From contig NZ_LMKC01000004.1 of the NCBI RefSeq assembly GCF_001421355.1, forward strand, positions 62,001 through 126,000: a stretch of DNA of 64,000 bases, read 5' to 3'. The position numbers were made by a program, and so were the translations under genes. The notes beneath the pieces are model-generated. The model saw only the letters and a list, made by a program, of their open reading frames with translations. It was not told the origin of the DNA and did no database searches. This document shows, in pieces, positions 52,194 through 60,296 of this stretch (position 1 is its first letter; each line of letters begins with the position of its first letter). The stretch comes from Sphingomonas sp. Leaf9. Lineage in GTDB: Bacteria > Pseudomonadota > Alphaproteobacteria > Sphingomonadales > Sphingomonadaceae.

Positions 52194-54988
52194 CAGAAAT
52201 TCACCCGCACGCCGGCCTGATAGCGGCGACCGAACGTCTCGCGCTCGATGGTATAGCGCGTGTCGCGGACATAGCGCCGGCCCGGCCCGCCCAGCAGGTT
52301 GCTGAAATTGCCGAACAGTTCGACATTGCGGTTGATCGCATAGCGCATCGACGCGTCGAGTTCGTTGTCCTTTGCCCAATAGAAATCGCCGCCGTCGACG
52401 CCGCGATTGACGCCGTTGATGACCTGGAAATCGCCCAGCTCGTCCAGCCAGCGTGACCGGTTCTGATACTGGGCCCGCGCCGAGAAGCCGTATTTCTCGT
52501 AATAGACGCCCAGATTGTAGACCGCATTCGACGCACCGGGCAGAGGCACGCGGCGGCCATCCGGCGTCTCCGCGCGGCTGCGGTTCAGCGTCGCGTTCAA
52601 CTGCACGCCGAACCCGCCCATCCAGTCGGGCAGGCCAAGGTCGCCGACGAACGGGTCGAGCTGCTGCTGGATCGCGCCTTCGATGCCGACGATCGACCCG
52701 CTGCCACCATTGTCGATGGTCGAGAAGATATACTGCGACCGGTCGGCCCCACCGAAGTTCAGGATGTCGCTGCCAAACGTCCGGCTGGTGTCGAACAGCA
52801 CGTCACGCAGCCGCTTGTAATAGGCACCGAACGACAGGAAACCGGCAGGCGCGACATAATATTCGACATAGGCGTCGACGCCCATCGCCTTTTCGGGCTT
52901 CGCATCGGGATTGCCGCCGGAAATCGTCAGGTTGGCGTCGTTGTAGCTCAGGTTCGGGCGCAGCTGGTCATAATCGGGCCGCGCCGCGCCGGTGTTGAAC
53001 GACAACCGCGCCTTCATCTGCGGCGTCACGTCGTAATTGATGTGCAGGCTGGGATAGATCAACGTCATGTCGCGATCGACGCTCAGCGGAGTGAACGTCT
53101 TGCCGTCGGTGACGAACGCCGACGACTTGTTGCGGATATGCTCGATCCGCGCGCCGCCGATGATGTTGCCCCAGCCGGTCGTGACCGTCGCCATGCCGTA
53201 CGCCGAATAGATGCGCTCGTTCACGTCGTACAGGTTGGCGCGCTGGTCGACATAGCTGCCGACCGTCTTCGCCCGGTCGACCAGATCGAGGATCTGATCC
53301 TTGCCGAAATACTGGAAGGTGTAGCCGAGCGGCAGCTTGCCCTGGAACCCGCCGGGGATCGCGATCTGGCCGTAACCGGTCGGGATGCCCGCCGCGCTGA
53401 ACTGCGCCGTGCTGTTGAGTTCGAGCAGGCGTTCGTCGACCGATTTGGTGCGATCGTCGAAGCGCAGGCCGAAGGCGAACGTCGTCTTGTCGCCGAACAG
53501 GCCGTCGACGTCGTGCTGCAGGTCGATCCGCGCGGTATAGGCATCGGTCGTATCGGCAGCGAGCAGCGAGCGCAGACGGGCGAGCGAGCGCGGGAAATCC
53601 TCGATCGCGGTCACCCGGTCGCCGCGGGCGAGGGTGCCGTTGGCGTTGCGGATCGTGCGGTACAGTTCGATCTTCGCCAGCTGCGGATCGGTGAAGTCAT
53701 AGCCGACGGTCAGGCGGTTGGCGGCGTTCGCGCCGTTGGTGCCGAACGACGGGCTGTCATAGTTCAGCTGCGCCGGCTGCGTCCGGTCGTCGATCGAGCG
53801 GGTATAGTTCGCCCGCCACGACACGCGCCACGTATCGAGGTCGTGGTCGCCGCCCAGCGTGTTGGTGAACACCGACTGCTTGTAAGCGCGCACCGTGAAG
53901 TTCGAATTCAGGTCGATGCCGTACACCGTCCCCTTGAACGGGGTATTGCCGGTGCAGATGTCGGCATAGCCGGTGGTGCCGGCCGCCGGGGTCGCATTCA
54001 CGGTGCAGGCGGCGGTGCCGGTGGGCGTGCGCGACTGCTGATCGTCGAGGTCGACGATATAGTTGTTGCGCTGTTCATCGTCCTGGAACGCCGAATAGAT
54101 GGTTTCGGCAAACAGGCGGTGGCCCGGCGCCGGCTTCCAGTCCAGCCGGGTCGACAGCGCGTAATTCTTACGGACCAGGCGATAGAGCTTGTTCTCGGTC
54201 TCGCGCGCCCAGATGCGGTCGGCGAAACCGGGGCGGCGGTCCTGATCGACGCTTTCCCAGTCGGTTTCGAAATTGTCGGTCACCATGCCGCGCCGGTACA
54301 GGCTGGCCGAGGACGCGATGGCGAATTCGCCGATGCCGGTGTCGAACCGGTCGGACACGACCAGCGACCCTTCGAACTCACGCCGGTCGCCCAGCTCGAC
54401 GATGCCGTAGCCGGCCTTGCCCGCGACATGGAACCCGTTCTGGTCGAAACCCGAGCGGGTGATGATGTCGACGTTACCCGAAATCGTCTCCCCCACCATG
54501 TCGGGCGTCACCGCCTTGCGCACGATGATCTGCTTCGCAATCGCCGAGGGGATCGAATCGAAGCGCGCGGCGCGCCCTTCGGGGCTGACGACGTTCACGC
54601 CGTCGAACGACAGCGTGGTCCAGCGCTTGGGCGCGCCGCGCAAATTGACATAGCGGGCCTGGCCCTGGTCGCGTTCGACGCCGACACCGGGCAGGCGGCT
54701 GATCGCCTGCGCGACGTTCTGGTCGGGCAGGCGGCCCACCGCGTCGGAGGCGATGACCGACACCAGCGCCGGGCTGTTGCGCTGGATTTCCAGCGCGGCG
54801 GCCTCGGATTCGGCGATCGGGCGGCTGCCCTGCACGACGATCTCCTGCCCCTCGTCGTCGCCCGGCGCGGCGGCGACCGGCGTTTCCTCCGGCGGTGCGG
54901 CGAAGGCGGCGGTCGGCAGGATCGCGGCACCGCCGAGCAATGCGCGCACGAAGACGGCCCGCGTCGCGCGGGTGAAAATAGCAACCAT
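52193..54988 (-). CDS. TonB-dependent receptor paired with phytase
   Basis: 931 residues with a signal peptide (to about AAFA, residue 30). Plug domain: EIVVQGSRPIAESEAAALEI, LPDQNVAQAISRLPGVGVER and RYVNLRGAPKRWTTLSFDG; the rest is a 22-strand barrel ending in the C-terminal aromatic RYQAGVRVNF. It imports a substrate across the outer membrane with TonB energy. The phytase gene overlaps its end by one base; such receptor/phytase pairs are known in Sphingomonas, Caulobacter and Xanthomonas, so phytate or its phosphates are the likely substrate (inference). The start at 54988 follows GGGGGA on the minus strand. Confidence 0.93.
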   Translation of the reverse strand: MVAIFTRATRAVFVRALLGGAAILPTAAFAAPPEETPVAAAPGDDEGQEIVVQGSRPIAESEAAALEIQRNSPALVSVIASDAVGRLPDQNVAQAISRLPGVGVERDQGQARYVNLRGAPKRWTTLSFDGVNVVSPEGRAARFDSIPSAIAKQIIVRKAVTPDMVGETISGNVDIITRSGFDQNGFHVAGKAGYGIVELGDRREFEGSLVVSDRFDTGIGEFAIASSASLYRRGMVTDNFETDWESVDQDRRPGFADRIWARETENKLYRLVRKNYALSTRLDWKPAPGHRLFAETIYSAFQDDEQRNNYIVDLDDQQSRTPTGTAACTVNATPAAGTTGYADICTGNTPFKGTVYGIDLNSNFTVRAYKQSVFTNTLGGDHDLDTWRVSWRANYTRSIDDRTQPAQLNYDSPSFGTNGANAANRLTVGYDFTDPQLAKIELYRTIRNANGTLARGDRVTAIEDFPRSLARLRSLLAADTTDAYTARIDLQHDVDGLFGDKTTFAFGLRFDDRTKSVDERLLELNSTAQFSAAGIPTGYGQIAIPGGFQGKLPLGYTFQYFGKDQILDLVDRAKTVGSYVDQRANLYDVNERIYSAYGMATVTTGWGNIIGGARIEHIRNKSSAFVTDGKTFTPLSVDRDMTLIYPSLHINYDVTPQMKARLSFNTGAARPDYDQLRPNLSYNDANLTISGGNPDAKPEKAMGVDAYVEYYVAPAGFLSFGAYYKRLRDVLFDTSRTFGSDILNFGGADRSQYIFSTIDNGGSGSIVGIEGAIQQQLDPFVGDLGLPDWMGGFGVQLNATLNRSRAETPDGRRVPLPGASNAVYNLGVYYEKYGFSARAQYQNRSRWLDELGDFQVINGVNRGVDGGDFYWAKDNELDASMRYAINRNVELFGNFSNLLGGPGRRYVRDTRYTIERETFGRRYQAGVRVNF

Positions 54989-55058
54989 GTCTGTTCCCCC
55001 TCGGAAGCGCCTGGCTTCCCGTGTGGCCAGCCCCCTGCCGGGCGGCGGTGGCAGGTTG

Positions 55059-55076
55059 GTTACGCCCACGTTACCG
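55059..55076. promoter_or_regulatory. Degenerate Pho-box-like direct repeat upstream of the phytase receptor
   Basis: On the minus strand CGGTAAC-GTGG-GCGTAAC: two 7-base repeats 11 bp apart with the G-T-x-A positions of the PhoB half site (CTGTCAT). It lies about 70-90 bp upstream of the receptor start. Weak match. Confidence 0.25.
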
Positions 55077-55128
55077 ATCGATGACGCTACCCGTTGCGTC
55101 CATTGGGTGTGACCGTATGGCAACACCT

Positions 55129-55178
55129 TTGCAATCCATTGCAATTGTTATGGCAGACAACTTTGCAATCGTTTGCAG
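55129..55178. promoter_or_regulatory. Tandem LacI-type operators upstream of the second TonB receptor
   Basis: TTGCAATCCATTGCAA (55129-55144) and TTGCAATCGTTTGCAG (55163-55178), 34 bp centre to centre (about three turns). They are inside a direct repeat that begins ATGGCA at 55117 and 55150. The second contains the CG centre and TGCAA arms of LacI-family boxes. They lie 61-110 bp upstream of the receptor start. Confidence 0.6.
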
Positions 55179-55238
55179 TAGCGGTAATGTGCGAGTCGTA
55201 CACCGGTAACGGCCGGGCCATATCCCAAGGAGGGGACC

Positions 55239-57731
55239 ATGAAGGCGTTCCATATTCTGCTCGCATCGACCGCACTTGCCCTGCCGCTGCCTGCCCTTGC
55301 GCAGAGCGCCGACGCACCCGCGACCGATACCGCCCAGCCTGCCGACGACACCGCCGCCGCCGATGCCGACATCATCGTCACCGGCGTCGCGCGCGGGCAG
55401 AACCGGCTCGACAGCTCGGTCTCGGTCAGCTCGCTCGACCAAGCGACGCTCCAGACCACCGCGCCGCGATCGGTCGCCGAACTGTTCCGCAACATCCCCG
55501 GCGTACGTTCGGAAAGCTCGGGCGGCGAAGGCAACGCCAACATCGCGGTGCGCGGCCTGCCGGTCGCATCGGGCGGGTCGAAGTTCCTGCAGCTGCAGGA
55601 AGACGGCCTCCCCATCCTCGAATATGGCGACATCACCTTCGGCAATGCCGACATCTTCCTGCGCGCCGACCTGAACGTCGCCCGTGTCGAGGCGATCCGT
55701 GGCGGCTCCGCCTCGACCTTCGCCTCGAACTCGCCCGGCGGCGTCATCAACCTGATCTCCGACACCAGCGAACGCGAAGGCGCGGTGGTGCAGGGGTCGA
55801 CCGGCATCGACTATCGCGATTTCCGCACCGATTTCTCGTACGGCAAGAAGCTGTCGGATAGCTTGCGCGTCCATGTCGGCGGCTTCTACCGCTTCGGCAC
55901 CGGCCCGCGTCAGGCGGGCTATGACGCCAATCGCGGCGGGCAGATCAAGCTGAACGTCACCAAGGAATTCGCCGGCGGCTATGTCCGCGTCTATGGCAAG
56001 TATCTCGACGATCGCGCCATCGCCTACCTGCCCAACCCGATCCGGGTCAGCGGCACCAACGACGATCCGAAGTTCAGCGAGATCGCCGGCTTCTCGATCA
56101 ACCGCGACACGCTGCATTCGCCCAACATCACCCGCAACCTGACGCTGGACGGCGGCAACAACCCGGTCGTCAACGACATCCGCGACGGGCAGCATCCGGT
56201 GGTGAAGGCGGTCGGCTTCGAAACGAAGTTCGATCTGGCCGAGGGGTGGAGCGTCACCAACCGCTTCCGCTATTCGGACATTTCCGGGCGCTTCATCTCG
56301 AACTTCCCGGCCAATGTCGATTCGGCGGCGACCATCGCCACCGCGCTGGCCGGCGCAGGCTCGACGCTCAGCTACGCAACCGGCCCCAATGCCGGCCGCG
56401 TGATCGCCAACCCCGCCGCACTCAACGGCAACGGGTTGCTTGCCGAAATCGTGGTGTTCGACACGAAGCTCAACAGCCTCGACAACATCACCAACGATTT
56501 CCGCCTGACCCATGACATTGCGCTGGGCGGCGGGACTCTCGGCCTGACCGCCGGCTTCTACAAGTCGCGCCAGACGATCGACACCGACTGGCTGTGGACG
56601 TCCTTGCTGTCCGACGTGGTGGGTGGCGGCAATGCGGCGCTGGTCAATGTCCGCAACGCGGTCGGCACGTCGATCACGCAGAACGGCGTGTACGGCTATG
56701 CCGCCAGCTATTTCGGCGGATGCTGCCGCCGCAGCTACGACCTGAACTACGACACCAACGCGCCCTTCGCCTCGCTCAACTGGTCGGGCGGTGCGCTGAC
56801 GCTCGACGGGTCGGTGCGCTATGACTTCGGGCAGGCCAAGGGCACGGTGTCGGGTGCCGATCTGGGCGGCGGGCGCGTCGGCACGGTCACCCGCGACATC
56901 AATGGCGACGGCGTGATTTCGGATGCCGAACGCCGCGTCGCGGTGATCCCGCTGAACAGCCCGGCGCCGGTCGATTACGACTTCAACTACTGGTCCTATT
57001 CGCTCGGCGCGAACTATCGCCTGAGCAGCGACCTTGCGGTGTTCGGCCGCTACAGCCGCGGCGGGCGCGCCAATGCCGACCGGCTGCTGTTCGGACCCGC
57101 CGTCAGCACCACCACCGGCGGCCTGCTCAACCGCGACGCGGCGGTCGATATCGTCCGCCAGGCAGAGGCCGGCATGAAGTATCGCGCGAACGGCGTCGCC
57201 TTCTACGCCACCGGTTTCTGGGCACGCACCGAGGAGCAGAATTTCGAGGCGACGACCCAGCGCTTCTTCGACCGCAACTACCGCGCCTATGGCGTCGAGC
57301 TGGAGGGCAATATCAAGCGCGGGCCGTTCAGCCTGACCGCCGGCGGCACGTGGACCGATGCGAAGATCGTCAGCGACGCGGTGAACCCAGCGACCGTCGG
57401 CAACCGCCCGCGTCGCCAGGCGGAATTCGTCTTCTCGGCCACGCCGCAGATCGAGGTCGACCAGTTCACGGTCGGCGCCAACGTCATCGGCACCACGTCG
57501 AGCTATGCGCAAGACAGCAACCAGCTGAAGCTGCCGGGCTATACCCAGGTCAACGCCTTCGTCCAGTTCCGCTCGGCGGAGCAGGTCCAGTTCTCGGTCA
57601 ATGCGAACAACCTGTTCGACACGATCGGCCTGACCGAAGCGGAAGAAGGCGCGATCCCTGCGAACGGCATCATCCGGGCGCGTTCGATCAACGGCCGCAC
57701 CATTTCGGCGACCGCCCGCTTCAGCTTCTGA
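55239..57731 (+). CDS. TonB-dependent receptor with an EF-hand-like loop
   Basis: 830 residues with a signal peptide (MKAFHILLASTALALPLPAL). Plug: DADIIVTGVARGQNRLDSSV, RSVAELFRNIPGVRSESS, NIAVRGLPVASGG; barrel to the C-terminal ISATARFSF. Residues 553-564 (DINGDGVISDAE) are a perfect EF-hand calcium loop, in what should be a surface loop; an adjacent Cys pair lies at GGCCRRS (about 495). The substrate is unknown, but LacI-type operators point to a sugar. GGAGGGG precedes the ATG. It is divergent from the phytase receptor and ends at a strong terminator. Confidence 0.92.
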   Translation: MKAFHILLASTALALPLPALAQSADAPATDTAQPADDTAAADADIIVTGVARGQNRLDSSVSVSSLDQATLQTTAPRSVAELFRNIPGVRSESSGGEGNANIAVRGLPVASGGSKFLQLQEDGLPILEYGDITFGNADIFLRADLNVARVEAIRGGSASTFASNSPGGVINLISDTSEREGAVVQGSTGIDYRDFRTDFSYGKKLSDSLRVHVGGFYRFGTGPRQAGYDANRGGQIKLNVTKEFAGGYVRVYGKYLDDRAIAYLPNPIRVSGTNDDPKFSEIAGFSINRDTLHSPNITRNLTLDGGNNPVVNDIRDGQHPVVKAVGFETKFDLAEGWSVTNRFRYSDISGRFISNFPANVDSAATIATALAGAGSTLSYATGPNAGRVIANPAALNGNGLLAEIVVFDTKLNSLDNITNDFRLTHDIALGGGTLGLTAGFYKSRQTIDTDWLWTSLLSDVVGGGNAALVNVRNAVGTSITQNGVYGYAASYFGGCCRRSYDLNYDTNAPFASLNWSGGALTLDGSVRYDFGQAKGTVSGADLGGGRVGTVTRDINGDGVISDAERRVAVIPLNSPAPVDYDFNYWSYSLGANYRLSSDLAVFGRYSRGGRANADRLLFGPAVSTTTGGLLNRDAAVDIVRQAEAGMKYRANGVAFYATGFWARTEEQNFEATTQRFFDRNYRAYGVELEGNIKRGPFSLTAGGTWTDAKIVSDAVNPATVGNRPRRQAEFVFSATPQIEVDQFTVGANVIGTTSSYAQDSNQLKLPGYTQVNAFVQFRSAEQVQFSVNANNLFDTIGLTEAEEGAIPANGIIRARSINGRTISATARFSF

Positions 57732-57745
57732 TCTCCCAGTACCTT

Positions 57746-57782
57746 ACGCCGGTGCCACTCCCCGTGGCACCGGCGTTTTTTT
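57746..57782 (+). terminator. Rho-independent terminator
   Basis: Stem ACGCCGGTGCCAC / GTGGCACCGGCGT (13 bp, perfect) with a short loop, followed by seven T bases. It ends the second TonB receptor gene, 14 bp after the stop, and lies just after the convergent third receptor. Confidence 0.93.
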
Positions 57783-57787
57783 GCCCG

Positions 57788-60172
57788 TCAGAACCGCGCA
57801 CCCAGCTCCAGCCCGTAGAAGCGCGGCTCGCCCCGGATATAGGTCGGCACGCCAAAGCCGCCGCCGGTATTGCCCGCATCGATCAGATAGCGCTCGTCGG
57901 TCAGGTTGCGCGCAAAGCCGCCGATCGTGAACCGCTCGCCCAGCTCCACGCCCGCACGCAGGTTGACCAGCGTATAGCCCGGCGTCGAGATCGCCTCGCG
58001 GTTCGGCAGTTCGAAGAACACCTTCGACCGGTAGGTCAGGTTCGGCACGGCATAGAAGGTTGCCGATCCGACGGGCACCCGCAGGTTGGCACCCGCAGAG
58101 GCGGTCATGTCGGGTTGCAGGCGGAAGCGATTGCCCGCGAATACCCCATTGGTCGCATCGTCGCCGATCCCGCCGTCGAGATAGGCGAAGGTCCCGAACA
58201 GCGACAGGACCTGCCCGACGCGGAACGTGCCCTCCAGCTCGACGCCCAGATTGTCCGCCGACCCCGCCGAACGCGAGGTGGTGACGCCGTTTTCGGTCAC
58301 CGACACCTGGAACCCGTCATAGCGCTGATAGAAGACCGACGCCGCGCCGGTGAACGGACCCACCCGCCCCTTGATGCCGCCTTCGTAATTCCACACCAGT
58401 TCCTCGGGCACGACCTGCAGGTTCGGGATCACGCCGGCGGTGGCGCTGCTGCCGGTACGCGCCGCGGCCAGCTGCACGACCGGCGAACGGCGGCCTTTGC
58501 TGACCGTCGCGTACAGGTTGACCGCATCCGACAGGCGCAGCAGCGCGTTGAAGCGCGGCAGGACGGCGGCAAAGCTGCGCTGCGCCTCGAACTTCGCGCC
58601 GTTCGTATTGGCGGTGCCGAGCAGGCTGGTGAACACCCCCGCCCCGGCGAGCAGCCGCGAGAAGGGCTGGATGGAGCTATAGCCCGACTGGCGATCCTCG
58701 ATCAGCACGCGGGCACCGGCGGTCAGTTCGAGCGCGGGGACCGGAATCCAGGTCGCATCGGCGAACATCGAATAGGTGTCGTTGTTGCCGAAATTGGTGA
58801 ACTCCGCCGCATAGGGCAGCTCGGTCAGGGCGCCCCGCGACAGCACCGCCGTCGCCCGCGCGCCCGGCACCGTGCCGTTGGCCGCGACGCAGTTCGGCCC
58901 CGTGGGAATGCCAGCCTGGTTCAGCGCCGCGCGGATCGGCGCGAAACCGGCGCTCACCGAACAGGCGAGATAGGTCCCTTCCTCGCTCGAGAACGGCACG
59001 CGCTGGAAACCGTTCTCGAAGAAGGCGTTCCACCCGAACGATGCCCGCGCCTTGTCCCCGGTGAAGTTGAAGCGGCCTTCATGGCTCCACTGGTCGCCCT
59101 TCGCATCCTCGGCGAATTCCAGATACCATGCCGGGCCGCCATCGGCGTCGAACGTCTCCAGGCTGTTGAACCGGCGATAACCGTTGACCGTGGTGAAGGT
59201 GACGCCGCGCCCCAGATCGACCGAGACGGTCAGGTTGGCATCATACACATCGCGGTCGAGGCCCAGCTTGCGCTTGCCCAGCACCTCGCGGCTGTAGGGC
59301 GAACCCGACAATTCGGCAGTTCCGTAATCGCCGGTCTGCCCGCCGGTGGGGGCAAAGGCGCGGCTCTTGAACGCGGTGCCCGGATTGCGCTGGCCGTCAT
59401 AGGTCAGCACCAGGTCGGCGGTGACCGCGTTGGTCGGCGTCCAGCGCAGCGATCCGCGAATCCCGCGCTGGTCCTGCCCGTTCAGGTCGTCCTGATCGAC
59501 GCGGCCCTGATTCTGGTTCGGTACGTCGGCATCGCCCGCGATGTTGCGGACATAGCCGTCGCGATATTTGTAGGCGAAGGTGAGGCGCGCGGCGAGCGTG
59601 TCGCCCCCGGCATTGACCATGCCCGACACCTGCGTCCGGTTGAAATTGCCGTAGGAGCCGGCGAGGTCGGCGGCGAAGCCGGGGTTGGGCTTGGCCGACA
59701 GGATCGACACCGCACCGACCGCGGCGGCGGTGCCGAACAGCGTCGCCTGCGGCCCCTTCACCGCCTCGATCCGCTCAAGGTCGAACAGGTCCTGATACGC
59801 CCCGCGCGAGCGGCTGATATCGACGCCGTTGTAATAGAAGGTGACGCGCGCGCCCTGTTGCGCCGATCCCGAATCCGACGTGATGCCGCGAATGACGAAG
59901 CCGGGATTGTTCGCGCTCTGCTCCTGCACGACCAGGCCCGGAATATATTGGGCGACATCGGCCAGCGTCGAGACGCCGAGGTCGGCCATCTTCTGTCCCG
60001 TCACCGCCGTCACGGTGACCGGCACGTCCTCGATCCGCTGTTCGACCTTTTGCGCGGTGACGACGATTTCGTCCGCATCGTCGCCCTGCGGCTGGACATT
60101 GGCCTGGGCGAAGGCGGTGGTCGAGCATGTGATCGCGAGCATGGCGATGGTCGAGCGCAGACAGGTTTTCAT
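57788..60172 (-). CDS. TonB-dependent receptor divergent from phoD
   Basis: 794 residues with a signal peptide ending in TTAFA (about 22). Plug: DEIVVTAQKVEQRIEDVPVT, STLADVAQYIPGLVVQEQS, GFVIRGITSDSGSAQQGARV, then ERIEAVKGPQATLFGTAAAV; the barrel ends LELGARF. The KVEQRIEDVPVTV pattern is common in receptors of sphingomonads for varied substrates. It is divergent from phoD with a Pho-box candidate in the 124-bp gap, suggesting induction under phosphate limitation and uptake of an organophosphate or a metal cofactor. Substrate is inference. Confidence 0.92.
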   Translation of the reverse strand: MKTCLRSTIAMLAITCSTTAFAQANVQPQGDDADEIVVTAQKVEQRIEDVPVTVTAVTGQKMADLGVSTLADVAQYIPGLVVQEQSANNPGFVIRGITSDSGSAQQGARVTFYYNGVDISRSRGAYQDLFDLERIEAVKGPQATLFGTAAAVGAVSILSAKPNPGFAADLAGSYGNFNRTQVSGMVNAGGDTLAARLTFAYKYRDGYVRNIAGDADVPNQNQGRVDQDDLNGQDQRGIRGSLRWTPTNAVTADLVLTYDGQRNPGTAFKSRAFAPTGGQTGDYGTAELSGSPYSREVLGKRKLGLDRDVYDANLTVSVDLGRGVTFTTVNGYRRFNSLETFDADGGPAWYLEFAEDAKGDQWSHEGRFNFTGDKARASFGWNAFFENGFQRVPFSSEEGTYLACSVSAGFAPIRAALNQAGIPTGPNCVAANGTVPGARATAVLSRGALTELPYAAEFTNFGNNDTYSMFADATWIPVPALELTAGARVLIEDRQSGYSSIQPFSRLLAGAGVFTSLLGTANTNGAKFEAQRSFAAVLPRFNALLRLSDAVNLYATVSKGRRSPVVQLAAARTGSSATAGVIPNLQVVPEELVWNYEGGIKGRVGPFTGAASVFYQRYDGFQVSVTENGVTTSRSAGSADNLGVELEGTFRVGQVLSLFGTFAYLDGGIGDDATNGVFAGNRFRLQPDMTASAGANLRVPVGSATFYAVPNLTYRSKVFFELPNREAISTPGYTLVNLRAGVELGERFTIGGFARNLTDERYLIDAGNTGGGFGVPTYIRGEPRFYGLELGARF

Positions 60173-60214
60173 GCAATATCCCCCTATTGACGGCGCGGCC
60201 TCTAGGGGGCGGGA

Positions 60215-60232
60215 ATGACAGGTCGATGACGT
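60215..60232. promoter_or_regulatory. Candidate Pho box between TonB receptor and phoD
   Basis: ATGACAG-GTCG-ATGACGT: two 7-base direct repeats separated by 4 bp (11-bp period), the reverse complement of the PhoB consensus CTGTCAT-N4-CTGTCAT with two mismatches in the second half. It lies 43 bp upstream of the receptor start and 65 bp upstream of phoD. Confidence 0.55.
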
Positions 60233-60296
60233 CACGGACCTGTCGCATGCCGGGCATAGGACGCCGCGCATATCGTTTCGACAAAGGCCGTGCCCC

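Noticed and set aside
53042..55084. 680-residue plus-strand frame opposite the phytase receptor
   Set aside because: Mirror frame with random composition; the receptor on the other strand is clearly real.
55071..57512. 813-residue minus-strand frame opposite the second TonB receptor
   Set aside because: Antisense shadow; no motifs.
57350..60190. 946-residue open frame on the plus strand opposite the third TonB receptor
   Set aside because: Arg/Gly/Ala-rich shadow of the real receptor frame in high-GC DNA; no domain, signal peptide or ribosome site.
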